A DNA stretch of 64,000 nucleotides, taken from contig JAXRKN010000037.1 in NCBI GenBank assembly GCA_038502055.1, forward strand, positions 5,488,501 to 5,552,500, given 5' to 3'. Source of the DNA: Tanytarsus gracilentus. Its lineage: Eukaryota > Arthropoda > Insecta > Diptera > Chironomidae. This document shows positions 1-14,300 of this stretch, one piece after another. The position numbers were made by a program, and so were the translations under genes. The notes beneath the pieces were generated by a model that saw only the letters and a list, made by a program, of their open reading frames with translations, had not been told where the DNA came from and did not search any database. The number at the start of each line of letters is the position of its first letter. The first letter of the stretch is position 1.

Positions 1-1998
1 GTGATGGTTGAAAAGAGGGAAAATTAAAGATGATTTCGTGATGTGAATTTAAGTCTTTCACGTGAGCTTTAGGGACTGTCGAAGCAAATAAAAAAACGTT
101 GATGGATTGAACATTTTTTTGATTACTTTAAGACGTGAAATTGTTGCAGTGTATGGAAATCGAAAAATAATTTTTCAATTAATTTTTTTCTCAGAAAATT
201 TTTATGCTGTAATCAAATTTCCATATTTTTACCTACGTAAAAAAAATTCAAATTTTCTGATGGATTGCTAAAAATAATTTTCACATCAAGCGAATTTCGA
301 TTGTGGCTTGAAGCGTTAAATTTTCATCCCTAAAAATACTCGACAAAAAACCATCGAGTTTCGGTCCAATTCAATGTAAAAAAGTTTAAATCCATTATTT
401 TGTCATGAAATCCTCCTCTGAGTTTGATGGTAAAGATTAATAATTTTTATCGCAACTCACAAAAAAAAGTTTTAATATGAATTATGAGCTCAACTGCTCA
501 AATCTCATAAAGCTCACCCTAAGGAGCAAAAACTACTCTCGTAATGATTTTCTCGAGTGCTTTAATCAACATTCAAGCTCACTGAACAATTTTGAGATTT
601 CCGCGCAGCATGTCACTTTATTGGGTACAGCTGAAAGATAAATTTTTTGTAACATAAAAAAATTATTTCCACAGTAATGACGGTGAATTTTTATCGTTCG
701 AAAAATGAGATAAAATTCTCGACTATTGAATGCAATCAAGAGGCGATCTAGCAACTTTTTTTAGACTATAAACAAAAAGTTTTGTCTTCATAATCCATAA
801 AAAAAAACTCGTAAATCAAAGGCTTTTTTCCCTTGTGTTTTCGCTGAATATAGAAGCGAAATCTAAAAGCTTGCAGTAAAATTTACCGTTGCCAGCAAAA
901 GTCCTAAATTTTTTTCGGTTGTTCTACGCGGAAGCGAGATTTTTTGGATAATAAATGAGGTATTTTAAAGATCATAAACCGAATGAAGCTAAAATTCATT
1001 ATCTGCTCTGTAAATACCTTTGCTATTTAACTTTCCTGCGTAAGTTCAGGGAACGTGTATTAATCTTGTTAAATTAAATTGAAAAGTCAGCCATAAAAAA
1101 TGCTGCGAATAAATTATGAAAATTATCTTGAGAGAATTTCGTTTCTAAAATAATTTATTTAAGTCAAGAAGATTTTTTTAACATAAATTTCTTACTGGGT
1201 TTTATCACTCTCTTACTCATCCCAACCATCAGCATTAAATTAATATGGACATTAAATATCGACCGCTCCACAGATGAAACATGAAAATTATTCAGCTCAT
1301 GTGGCATGCAATTTTACAAATTAACAACATTGATCAACACCTGGTAAATGCATTGTGTTGAATGCAATAAACAAATGCAAAAGGATGGAACATTATTTTA
1401 ATTAAACTTTTTATCTTATATTTTATTTATGAAAGAATTTAATTTCTCTAAAATATTAAAAATATAAAATCAAGTTAAAATTTCTATTTTTGTATTTGGA
1501 TTCAAATCAATCCACATGAACTTCTTTTGATTGATGATAAATTCTTTTGTTTCCCTCAGCTTTCTTTTTTGAAAAAAAAATAGAAATTTTCACTTCAACT
1601 TAAATTGCACAAAGGATTTGCAGGTGAAAAGTTTAACGTATCAAACCCCGGCAATTCCTTGAATTGAACGATATAAAATCTATTTAAATAACTGAAGTTT
1701 TGCCAGCATTAAGAGTTAAAATGTTGAGTGATCTGTAATTAAACTTTGTATAGGTTTGAATCTTAAATTTCTTCAAATTATATTTTCAAATTATTTTTAA
1801 CATTCTTACTAACTTAATTTTTATTTTTTGGTCTCCTAAAAGTTGAAAACTTTTCTCATTATAATAATGCAAAATTTTAATTAAAATTAATTTTTCCTAG
1901 AGACAAAAAGTCATTAAGTTAATGACATTAACTCGTAAAATTGCATTCATTCAATATCAAACAATGAGCAATCAAATAAATAAATAAATTAAATAAAA
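1..1998. other. Intergenic, no gene seen
   Basis: AT-rich sequence with no open frame that looks coding on either strand. The short frame at 566-754 (-) has no supporting splice sites or recognisable composition. The end of this stretch is the 3' flank of the minus-strand gene that stops at 1999. Confidence 0.6.
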
Positions 1999-3750
1999 TT
2001 ATTCGTTTTTAATAGAATTTTTTACATATTTCGTAACACTATCTGGAATTTCAGTTTGCGTTTCCTCATTTTCTACATCCGTTTTTTTCGTGTTGACTTC
2101 ATTTCGTCTTCTCACGTTTACGTTTCGTTTTGGATAACTGCAATCGGGATAGAGAATTGCACAATCAGTGAATTTTGCCGCTTTCGCTTCTTTTGCTGTT
2201 CGATATTCACTGAATAAATCATGACTGAAATAAAAGAATTTTTGATGAGTTTTGTATCTCATAAAAGGCTTGAAGGATCGCACCCAATATATCGCATCGC
2301 ATATTCCACTAAAGGATTTCTAAATTCCAATTCACACACAAATCTTTTTCTACATTCGGCGGTATTCACTCCCAAAAATCGAAACACTAAATCGGTTGCC
2401 ATTTGCGCGGAATCAACGTCAATTGCTCGTCCTCTAAAGGTCGCTCTGCGGTTAGGTGGAAGATATGCACTTGGTGATCCGGATGGATCAGAAGTGCCAT
2501 CAGGTGCAGTTACTGATGATGATGATGATCCACCTGAAAATGGAACTCCGAAATGACTTAAATCGGTTGATGGTGGAGGAGTGTTTGAATATGCTCCAGA
2601 ATATCCTCCGCTTGATTCCAACCCCGAATATCCAGAATAGCTTGAATGTCCAGGATAGCTCGAATAGCCAGAATACCCTGAGTAAACATCAGGCGACGTA
2701 AAATCATGATGACCATGATAAGGAAGTACGTCATGAATGTCATGATGTTTTATCTCTTGAATAATAGGCTCAGGGCAACCTAAAGGTAAAACAAAAATTA
2801 ATGATGATATCTGGAGAAATTTTATGACCTACCTAAAGCACTTCCATTCCATACTTTGAGACCGTAAAATATTCCACCTCCAAGGAATAATATCAGAAGA
2901 ACGATCTTAATCTTTACGGTAATAAATACTGATAAAGCCTTCAATCCCCACCCTGTTGATGAATAATAAAAATTAATTATCGATATACATGATTATGACA
3001 GAGCTTTGGCATTCACAACTCATGTGAACATTAACCGAAAACTCAGACGACAATTTAAGGAAGCATTTAAGACCATTAGTGCCACTTCAAGTTACTCTCT
3101 GAAGGGAGAAAATTTTATGTGACACATAAGACACAAAATTAATCCAATTAAGACGGAATTACTTTGCGATGCTGCTAATTGATAGAAATGCTCATGCAGA
3201 AAACAGTTTCTAGAGAAGGCAATAAATTTATTTTGGGTATTTTCAGAGAAACTTTTTTAATCTCTCGAGTCAAGGTGATAATTTATGGTGTGATTTAATT
3301 TATTTTTGGGAATAAATTTTACTCTAATTTATTGAAAATTTTCACCTCAAAATATTTTGTTTAAATTTCAAACTGAAAAAACTAATTTTTAAAAAGACTA
3401 AAAAAATCACGTGCGTGCACACAAGATTGTCGTGTTATCATTAAAATTCTACGGTAGAGCGAGCATTATTCAGTAGCCGAAATTGTATGAACCACACACA
3501 TACACTTTTCGTTCTAGTTACACTTTTAATTCACCACAAAATTCACTTTCAATTACAACTTACACCAAATTTGACTTGAAAATCCAAATGGAAATCTGTT
3601 TTTCCTTCTTCTTCTTCCTTCATCGACGTCTGTCAATTCTAAAATATCGTCGATGCTTTTCACACTTGTGTCAGTTGATGATGCATTATATGCAACCACA
3701 CACGAGATAAAGAACAGAAATAGTGAAAGTGATAATAAAAATCTAAACAT
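1999..3750 (-). CDS. Uncharacterised secretory/membrane protein, four exons
   Basis: Spliced model of 342 residues: exons 3750-3564, 2952-2833, 2779-2284 and 2224-1999, with all junction phases consistent. Residues 1-20 are a strong signal peptide (MFRFLLSLSLFLFFISCVVA), followed by a linker with a polybasic run (GRRRRKNR) that could be a processing site. Exon 2 encodes a hydrophobic, probably membrane-spanning stretch around VLLILFLGGGIFYG. The middle is rich in Ser, Tyr, Gly and Pro (repeats of SGYSGYSS type). The C-terminal part has four cysteines in conserved-looking context (TAECRKRFVCELEF, then TDCAILYPDC). The last intron is short (59 bp) with an unusual GTGCGA donor. I do not recognise the family. 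The cysteine pattern recalls small insect extracellular membrane proteins, but that is only resemblance. A good TATA plus initiator promoter lies upstream. Confidence 0.75.
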
Positions 3751-3816
3751 TTTGCGCACTTCAGCAAACACACGAGAAAACCATATAAAAAATCACCGGT
3801 AGCGTGGCTAAATATC

Positions 3817-3853
3817 GACTGAGAGTAAAAATGATTTTCAGTAATCTTTTATA
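3817..3853 (-). promoter_or_regulatory. TATA box plus initiator of the minus-strand gene
   Basis: On the minus strand a TATAAAAG (3853-3846) precedes a TCAGTC initiator (3822-3817, presumed +1 at 3820). The spacing of about 33 bp is canonical for RNA polymerase II, and the predicted start lies about 70 bp before the ATG at 3750. Confidence 0.6.
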
Positions 3854-3859
3854 CAAAAT

Positions 3860-6442
3860 TGCTTTTCCATTTCTCTCTCATAGCTTTCACGAATGTCAAC
3901 GTCGAAGCTATTTATTAATTATCGCAGATGTGATGATAAATATGAAATGAATTCAATGTCATGAACCATGAATTTAGCTGTATCGCACTTTTGGGTGCGG
4001 GCCGACGAACTTATATAATTATATATTATAATAATTACCAGCTCAAGTAAGGTGATGTATTGCGTTATTAACACAAGTAATTTATCAAAAATAGAATTTC
4101 ACCTCAAGGTTCGATGGACGACAAATTAGTAAAAGTGTCAATTTCACTTTCAATTTTGACAACTTTTTCTTCAGCTCACCATTTCAGCCCTATTAGCACT
4201 TATGATGATGTTCGTCAAAAGTAGTGCACGAGAATATTTTAGGAAGTTTTTATTTGCTTTCTCATTTCTCTTTTATCACTTTTTCTTTCGTTTACCTTTT
4301 ATAAGGAGAAGCTGGAACTTAATTTAATGGAAAAAACATTTCTCATCGCTTGAAAGTTGAAACAGTTTGCAAATATTATCTTAACAGTTCAAAGGGTTTA
4401 GTTGACAGCCCTTTGAAGCAAAAAGTTATTAAAAAGTTTTCATCTATTCAAGATTTTTTCAAGCTCTTTGCAGGGGTTAAAAGACTTTTGAGTTAACTAA
4501 ATAAATATTTTATAAATTCCACCTTTAACTCAACTCAAACATTTAATTAGTTTTGCATAATTTGAATCGAATTGTTGACTAATAAAATTAAATCCCATTT
4601 TTTGATTGAATTAAGAAATTATTTTTATAAATCAATAATTGATGCTTAATTAACCTCCCTAATGATGCTCAAATGTCAAATTCGATTTTCTCCACGCTTG
4701 ATTGCATTTCACTTATCGAGATTGCACAAAGTAATGAATGTGGCATATAATCACATCATCGTTTTCTCATCTACATCGACCATAATATTCCAAGATGGTT
4801 TTTTGAGTTGCTTATACAGGTCTCTAGTTGTTGAAGGTTATCGATTTTCCCTAAAACAAATACATGCCGGCAATTTGGAAAAGGAAAAGGCAAAAGAGAA
4901 AATAAAAATCCATCTCGGTATCACAATGAGCCGCATTTTGTGATGTAAATACACAAGAGCTTCCATGTCAGGGTATTTTGTTCTAATTTGTGCTTAAAGA
5001 AAATTGGGCACTTTTTGTTGTTGTAACAAAGACATTTTGTGTAAGATCTTTGTAATTTAATATGGCAGATGATTTATCTCGATCAAAAAAATTAAAGTAC
5101 TCAGCTTTAAAAAATAAGTATCACCAATTCTTTTTAATGGAGATGGTTTTGAAATTTTTATGCGAGCTTTAAAAGGAGACGAATTATCGTTGTTGTGTCC
5201 TGTTGATCGTAAAAAAAGGTGAAAATAAAGTTGTTGTGAGAAGATAAAAAATTCTAAAACTCATTGTAAGATATCAAGAAGGGTTAAACAATTGAAAAGG
5301 TTATAAAAAAGTTTGTTTTATCAAAGTTTTTTAAAATCCTAAAAATTGCGAAAAAAAATATTTAGGATATTCATATTATTTTCCTTACCCCTACGAACGT
5401 TCACGCCTGTTAAGTTTTTTCTGCCTTCAATCACTTCAACAGCACAATAAAAAGTCAAAATTTTCAAGAGAGGTCTGCAGTGTAATTTATGGCTATCATT
5501 AAGTTGAGATGTTTTATATTCAGAAAAAAACCCTTTGCCCTGATGACTCGAAATTTAAATCTGAATTTTATTGTTTGTAACGCTAAGTGGTTTGCTCAGT
5601 CAGATTTTTAAATAAACTTTATTGCAAATTGTGCAGCTTAAATTTGTCGGCATGTACACAAGTGAAAAATTAAAAGGGGAGCAAATTCAGTCAAGAATGA
5701 TAAATGGTTTAACTGACTTTAAGCTATGAAAATTATGGAGGAGAAAAATCTTGAAATTAAGAAAAAAATCCACATTTCCACATTCTTTAGGAAAAACATC
5801 CACATTTCTGTATTGTCATAATTTTTTGAAAAGTTTGGTTTTGAAGAAGATGAACATTAACTTGAAGAAACATGAAAAAAAAAATTATACACACATCATG
5901 TTGACATAAAAGAAAAAGAAAATTCTTTTAAGACCATAAAAGAAATGAAGTGAAATACATATATAATATATGAAAGAGGAAAACAGGGAGGAAAAGCTAT
6001 AAAAAGTTTTCATAAACTTCCACATGTGTTGAGCGATTCAATTTGATAACGAAGCATGTGCAAGATGAAGATAGGAAAAGTTTATTTTGTTTAATTTGTA
6101 GCTTTAATTTGCGTTTCACAAAAATAACAAGGACGTGATTAAATTGGATCTGAAATAGCCAAAACTTTATCATATCCGCTAAAAATATTTAAAATTTGCC
6201 ACTTAATAATTTGTTTAAAATTATTTCCTCTCAAATATTCAAGCCTAGAAAAGAATTCTCTCTATGCAATTAGTCACGTTTCTTGCTCATAGAAAATATT
6301 TTTGTTCATTTGCAAGCAAATCATGTTTGCTCTACAATATTTTTATCTTGATCTCTTTTCTTCTCTGCAGATAAACTTAGAAAATATAAATGTTAACATC
6401 TAGTCTCGGTGATAAAAACACGAGAAGAGAAAAAGGCATATT
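3860..6442. other. Intergenic, no gene seen
   Basis: AT-rich spacer between the divergent gene pair at 3750 (-) and 6443 (+). The frame at 4662-4943 (+) has no codon-usage or motif support. Untranslated first exons of the downstream TMEM200-like gene may lie here; a pyrimidine tract ending in TCTGCAG at about 6370 could be an acceptor. Confidence 0.5.
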
Positions 6443-8266
6443 ATGCATGTAAGAGGCGGTTCCCAATGGAAGCAACGAAGAGATCCCTCAATCGGTCCCC
6501 TGCGACGTGCTCATCCAGCATCAGGTTATTTAATTTTTTTTGCAGTTTAATAAATCATTAAATTATTGTTAATTTGTTGTCGAATAGGTGCGACATGGAA
6601 CGTACAAGTTGTTCGTGGCAAAATGAGTACTCGCTGCTTGTGGCACGCTTGTCGAGCTCTTATGCTTGGATTGTTACTCATGATAATTGGCGCTGGAATG
6701 GCAACCATAGGATATTATTCACAAGACTTTATGATCGGTGAACTGCGACACAATAGCACGATTAGAGTGAAGAATGAACAGCGAAGTCTTCATTTAAATA
6801 ATATGGCGTACCTTGGACCGGTTATTATGGGAGTTGGAGGTTTGTTATATATTTTTTTCTTACAGTTTCATCTCGTTATTTTTAGCGTGAAAAATTAAAT
6901 TCAAGTATTAAAAATATTTTCTCTAGAATCTTTTCTCAAGAAAAAGCTCAAAGATTTTATATGTGAAAAATCACTCACATGAGGTTACAACCTCGTTGGT
7001 TCTGAATCAACAACACATTGCACAATTCGCTCGTAGAAGAGAAACTTTTGATTAAATTTAATTTAAATTCCATAGCACATGAGTGGTTAAATTTTATGAT
7101 TCACTTGAGGGTGTTGAAAATATGTTGCTTAACAGCACTTTCAAGTGTTGAGAAAATAAAAGACTAAAATCGATTTTTTATTGTCCGCAATTGAGACGTG
7201 ATGGAAAAAGCTTTTGTCTCATCAACTCGCAATGCAATTTCCTTTCTCAACGAGATTTTTTCATTTCCTTGATGGGAAATAAGCGTGATAAATTTATTTA
7301 TTTTGCCTTATAGCAGGGTTAGGACATTTTGCCTCTGTGACATTTTGCCCTCACCCAAAATCCGTGGGCAAGGGAACAAAAATATAGGGTCAATTTGTCC
7401 GGGACAATTTGCTCACAGATTTAACCATGCCCACATATTTCTCAAATTTTGCCCTCATTTGACCATGGACAAATTGACCCTATATTGATTGCCCACAGAC
7501 AATTTGCGTCATACATTATTTAAATTTTTTAATATTTTTTCAAATTTTTTCTACTAACTTTGCTTTGGAATTTTTTGATTAAAACGAAGACATTTTTAAA
7601 AAGCAACCCTTCACACATGCATTAAACACGCACAGATAAGCTTCACAAAGAATTTGTACTAACATAAAGAATTGTGAAAAATATTTTTTTGTACATGCTG
7701 AGTTATGTTGAAAACACAATTTTTTATGCTTCACATCGAAGAAACATGTCAAAATGAATTTTCTTTACTAGAAGCACATAAGCTCTGCTTCATGTCGTAT
7801 GTCAACGTAAAGTTGCAATATTAAGAAGGAGATTATGAAACCATTTTATGTGTGTACACTTTTTTATTTTTGGCTCACAAGAAATGTAATCTTTCGAAGG
7901 TTCCTTCTGATTGAAATTGAATACATTTTATCAATATATTAAAGGTTACAAAATGATAGAAATTAAAAAATTTAATCAAAAGAAGACGTATAAAATTTAA
8001 GTGACAAAATAATAAATATCAAAATCTTGAATCTTAAAATTTAAACTTTTGCCTTCAACTAAAAATAAACTTTTTATTCTCAAGTTTCGCATTCCACACT
8101 GTTCCATTTTCTTTCTCTCCGTCTCACACAAAATCATTTTTAGAAGAAAAAAAATTGCTTCACATTGTTTTCAAATTTAATTTCATAGCGTTGAGATAAA
8201 AAAGGAAACAAGATGGGTCTGCAAACGGCGTTGCCAGTTCAAAACAAAAAACCCTAATGACAAAAA

Positions 8267-8300
<34 letters not shown>

Positions 8301-11300
8301 ATATATAGCGGAGCTATAATTTTACTAAACAACGCGACCTTTTTCGAGGCTCATCAATTTTCTTAAGGTTGCAAAAATTCTTGCTGAAAATTAACTTCAT
8401 TATAAACTGAACTGGGGTGTGCACAGAATGCGAAGCTTAAAGAGTGGTTTCATAAAAATTTGATTTAAATTTTTGTAAAATACCTAAAATGAATTTTTAA
8501 TCTTATAAAAAAAGTTAATATCAAAACCGTCATACTTAAAATAAAAAAATCAACTACTTTCCGACAGTTTTCATTTAAATAAATTAAAAAACAGATCAGT
8601 TTCGGTAGATGACAACATAATAAAGTTCACATTAGTGCTGAAAAATATGACAATATGAGCATGTGTCATGAAGTGTGAAATTATGAAATTTTATTATCAT
8701 GCACATATCGTGAAGCGTGAGTCGAATGCTCATCTAATCATGATACAAAGAGAGCTCTAAACATTATTAATGTCATTATGGCTCGAGTGAATAGAATTCT
8801 TGGTAATCATCACATAAATTTTCTTCTCCAATTTTTCGCAGGGTTTATTGTCGTTGCTTCGTGCGTAATGACATTCGAGGCTCGTGATTCAGCATCAAAG
8901 GTAATGCCAGCACGAATGAAAGTGAGCACAAATTCAAGGGGTCGAAGCGCTGATGGCAGTTGTCGTCGGACAACCAGTAAGCAAATTTTTCGTAAGAACT
9001 GAGTCAATTTTTCTTCTTTTCCCTCGAATTTTTTGCTTTGACGCTTGATTTTTCTTTTGTTGAAATAATGTCTCGAAAAAAAAGAAGAGATCAGAGATAC
9101 GCATGCCAGTCTCCCATCAATTATAATCAACATTTTCATTAAAAGATAATGAAGAAAAACTCTGTTAAAATGACTTCATTTTAGTGTGATTATCAGAGCA
9201 TGCATTCTCATTCAGTCGAGTGACCCGAAATTTTTTACTTGAGAGAAAAACTTTTATTGTCTACACATTAAGGATATTCTACAAAATCACATATCATCCA
9301 TTTTACTTTACTGAATATAGTCATGAGAAGGTAGAATTTATGGTTTTTCATAAAGTGAAAGTTCATGTTAATTTTCCCATGCATAACTTACAAGTCGTAG
9401 AAGAATAAATTTTCATTCTGTTTATTACTATTCCATTTCTATTTCCGTCATATGATGAGAAACATCTTTATATATTTTAAAAATAAAACCTCTTACTTAA
9501 TAGCACAAAATAAATCAATAAAAAATTACATCCTCTTACCGTCTCTGAGTAAATTGAAATTGAAATAAAAAGCTCGTTTTAAATAGATCGTAATTAAATG
9601 CATTTTTCATCCTCTTATCATTTCTATTTCGAATAAAATACAGCTTTCCGTCTCAAATTGAATAATTGATAGAACCCTCAGCAAGCAAGACTGATTAAAT
9701 AATGAAAACTTTAGACATGAAAGAAATTTCCTCGCCGGGTTTCGTAAATTGACAAAATGAATGAGAGAAAAATGTCGTTGAAGTTTGATGTCATTTTATC
9801 AAATTTTCTCTTTATGATGCAACATGTGAGGAAAAAAGCTTAATTTAGAAACGAAAATGAACAAGTGTGGAAAAACTTCGAGTACGATAAAAATGAACCC
9901 TAACTGTATTATAAAAGTGTCATAGCGTTGGATGAGGTTGAAGAAAAAATTCTACCAATTCACATGTTGAATCTAAAAAATGAAAAATGCTAGAAGTGCA
10001 ATTGTCTGTCTGGAGATGAAATCTCAAGAGGTTTAAAGCACTCCATGAAACTTTTTAAAAAGCTTTCACGATCTACTTAAACCTTTATTTTGATAGTTTA
10101 AAACGGTTTTTAAATTGATAATTTTTTTAAAAATTTAAAATTAATTTTGTCGCTTAAAAAATTATTTAAATTGACTTAAACTGAATTAAATTTTCACAAT
10201 TGACTCGGTAACGAAGTTAATCCAGTTACATAATCATCTATATATGTAAATAATTTCATCAAGTGACATTTAAATTGATGGATGATTCGTTAGTGAATCT
10301 CTCGAGAACTCGTTCATTATTACGCTTTATTATTTACTCGCTGCGTGCATTGTAACCCTTTCCTACTCTTGATTGTGTGTACTGACATTAATTAATTTCC
10401 ATTAATTATCTCACAGGCGTCCAATCTACTGAAAACAAGCAAACAACGTCGAATGGACATTCATCAGGAAGATGGGAGCAACAATTTGGACTATTCAAAA
10501 ACTCATCACCGGGAGATTTACCGACAGATCGGCATGCTTTCACTGCCGCACTCATTCATTTTTCACGAACACTCGGGTGAGTTTTCAAATTCTAATTAAG
10601 ATTGAAATGATGTGAAAAAAATTCATACAAATTTTTTCTTTGCAATTTAATTATAAATTTTTCTCTGCTTTTCTATACGAAAAATTCTACTTCAGACTGA
10701 TTTGAGCATTAGTCCAAGAACGATTTCATATCAGAAATTGGCCCCATAACTCAGTCGGTTAGAGTGTCGTGCTAATAACGCGAAAGTCGAGAGTTCGACC
10801 CTCTCTGGAGCCATTGATATTCTTTTTTGCTTCTTTTGATAAGAATAAATTTTTTTTGGGTTAAAGTAAGTGTAGGGGAATAAATGAAAATTCCGTAACG
10901 CGTGAAAATTAAAAAATTAATTTTTTGAAAAATTTTGATAAACACATTTAAGACAAAAAAATTAAAAAAATATTTGATGATTTTTTTACTTTTATTCCTA
11001 ACTTAAAATTGTGCCCTTCAAAAAAATCATTATCACCTAAACTTAAAAGATATGAAATAAACTCGACAAAAGCCACAAAAGGTGTGGAAAGTAGACAATC
11101 AGTAATTCAAGGTTCTCCAAGCATAAAAAATTTCACACATAAATCAGATAATAAATCCTGATTTAACAGCCACTCGATTATTCTTGCTGTCATAAATTTT
11201 ACTGCCCATCCCAAGAAAGAGCTTTTGACATAAATCCTGACTTCAATGAAGGAAAACTTTTAATGATCACCATGCACGAAATTTCATTTGAGAGTGCGAA

Positions 11301-14300
11301 AAAGTTTTTCATTGATTGATTTTCATTTTGTCGTTGCTGCCTGATGGAATTTCCACTAGCTATAAATTTTATGATAATCGATATTTCTCAAATGAACGAT
11401 GAACTTGATGGAAATTTGACTAAATGCACAATTGCAACTCATGCAAATACCTCGTCATCATTATCATTTGTCATTCTTGGCACTCAATTAATTTCCTCAA
11501 CCACAAAACTTTTTTGTCTTTTATTTTATTTTATGAATTTTTTACTACAAAAACAGAAAATAACTTCAGACATTTTAGGAACTGATTTGCATTTTATTCC
11601 AATCTACATGATGATTTTGCTTATCATCGTCGTGTCTCTCTCTTAGTGCGAGCAGATTGAAGAATTTTGTAGATATCTTTTTGCATTTACACTCTCGGTG
11701 CCGAAAGTTTTCCCATAACTGTGTGTGAGTTTGTTTGAATAATGAGATAATCAAAATTCCATTAAAGTTTTCTATTAGATTTATGACATGTCATACCTAT
11801 GTTTCATGCCCGGTACATGTCCCTTGTAGCTAGGCATTAGTCCAGTATTGCGTGGAAAAATTTCCGTTCCAGGTCGTTCACCATCTAACGATGCATGATA
11901 AAACGGAAGTGGCGCAAATTCAGAGCTTTTTGTAAACTGATAGCCATTAGTGAAGTCACAAAGAGCGTGATATGAGTCGACTTTGCTGGTGTGCCCAAAC
12001 TGAGGATACGTGAAGAAGCGATTTCCAGCGTATCCTGTAAAAACCGAGATGGGTTAAAAATAGGTCACACTCAAAAAACAATTTCACTGAACTTGTCGAG
12101 TAAGACATTCTGCAAAATCTATGATAAGAGACAAACTTCAATAGAAAAACAGTAAAATGTGCTGAAGCTAACGAATAGAAAAAAAGTTTATGCACTGTTG
12201 AAGTATGAGAAGGAAATGTTCAACAAGAACTAAGTAGAAAAAATTTCAATTTGTTTCCCTTTTTTTGCATATACACAAACACAAAAGAAAAATAAATTTT
12301 TCGACGCTTTTTCTATTAATGCTGCTTTATGGGGTGAGAATTCAGGGATGTCGCTAGAGATTTTATTAATAAAAATATTTCAATTATTTAATGAAAGTTT
12401 TTTTATAAATTTAAATTTTAAAAATAATTTGAAGCATTTAAATTTTCATATTCAACATTCCACTTCCCTGGATACATTTAAAGCATAAAGTTAACCCACA
12501 CAGAAGATAAACAAAACCCATAGTATTTTCCACATCGAAAAAAGCATTGAAATTTAACAACTAAATTCCAAACATTCCTCGATATAAAGAGAGAAAGAAT
12601 ATAGGTTACAATTTATATTGAAAATCTACTTTGAGAGAGCGCTTGATCGATACAAGCATAAGCATTGAAAATTAAGCGAGAAATTTTTTAAAAAGCACAT
12701 TAGGCTGCAAAAAGCGCGCCTGTGAAGTGTGCAAGCACGAACCTGTTTTGAAATATTTTTCGGGATTGTCGGCTTCCATGAAATGTGGTGGCGTGCGCCT
12801 TGAGTATGGCAGCGATGGTGCCTGAGGTATCGATGACACTGGTGTGAAACGAGGCGAATATGCGGTGTAATCGGGTCGAACTGCGGTTAGTGGATAATGG
12901 GATTTGGATTTTGATATCTATGAAAGGAAGAGACGAGAAAATTTCCTGCTTAATTTTATTTCATAAATTGAAACAAGAAAAATTATTTTAAGATTTTTAA
13001 TAAAAATAATACTCACAGCACAGTCGCCCAAACATCTTCCCACATAGGATAAGCAACTTTTAGGTTCCATGCGAGTTTGAACTTTTTCTTTATTGAGCGA
13101 TGCGATGTTTTTATAAAAAGATAAAATTTCACATGAATGTGCCATAACATAAAAGGCAAACAAACAAACCTGAACTCAACATTGACTCGCTGCTTGTCGA
13201 GTAACTCTGTGATCGCCACATAATCCGGACACAACTTTAAACTTTTTCAATTTTGGACAACACAACACGTGTGAACTTTTTTTCCAAATTAAAATTCAAA
13301 TTTCAATGCACTCTTTGATGAAACTGAATATTTTCATGCGCCATGTCGAAGAGATAAAAATTTACATTTCACTGCACCTTCCAATTTGCAGAGTTGAACT
13401 AAATCGAGTCCTTAACCTTTGGTATTTCAGAAAAGTATGTGTGTTTACAAATGAAATGAAAATGGAAAAATACCTCGCGGAGAGCATTCCGAAGAAAATG
13501 AAGAAGCTCATTTTATTTAAATATGAAATGTGCGTGATGTAACGGTTTCGATAGTAATGTCAAAATCACTTTTATTTTCGGATAATCTACGAGGAATATA
13601 AAAATTTCAATACGTAAACATTTAACAGGCATACTCTCACACGCTCTCACATTACAGTTCCCATAGCATGTAATTAATTCCTTTTTTATGAAAAATCGAT
13701 GAAGAAGATTGAGTGTGGTTGATATGAGCAAACAATGGCAACGGTTAAAGTGAGGCACAACAAAGCGAGAAATAAGAACGGATTTATTGCGTCCAGACTA
13801 ATTATTTTGGTGTTGCTGAGTAAAAATCAAGTTCTTGAACTTTTAAAATAATCTGATGGGAAATTTTAGTGATTTAGTGAAAGTTATCATAATAATGTCC
13901 CTCTGGACATTCTTTGTGACTCACCTTGTGTCCTATTTTTCAACAAAATTTATTTTTGATTTTTAGAAATATTTTTCAAAATTGAGTGTTTGCAAAAGTT
14001 AAATGTTAAGTGAAATTTTTTTTAAATTCTAAACCTTAAAATTTCTTGAAACATTCAAGAGGTAAAACTTTTTTTCCTCATTATTTTTTCTTTACAGCAA
14101 CATGTTGTAAAATAAACTACGCAAAAAATTTCTGTTAGGCTTTCTCAAGTTCATAAAGGTCACCGTAAACATTGCAATTAAATTAACCTTTCTCGCAAAG
14201 TATGCATGTTTCTTTATAAAGTATAAAGGATACCGCACCGCATGGCTTCATTAGTTCGATAAGTCAATTAACGAAAAAATTAATATTTCATCAGGTTCAT

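Noticed and set aside
4005..4040. AT-rich palindromic stretch
   Set aside because: Made only of TA/AT alternation; expected by chance in a genome this AT-rich.
4662..4943. 93-residue frame on the plus strand
   Set aside because: No recognisable motif, no good start context and no flanking exons.
11344..11646. 100-residue frame on the plus strand
   Set aside because: Low-complexity hydrophobic translation of AT-rich intron, overlapping the last exon of the antisense CIMIP2C-like gene; no splice or homology support.
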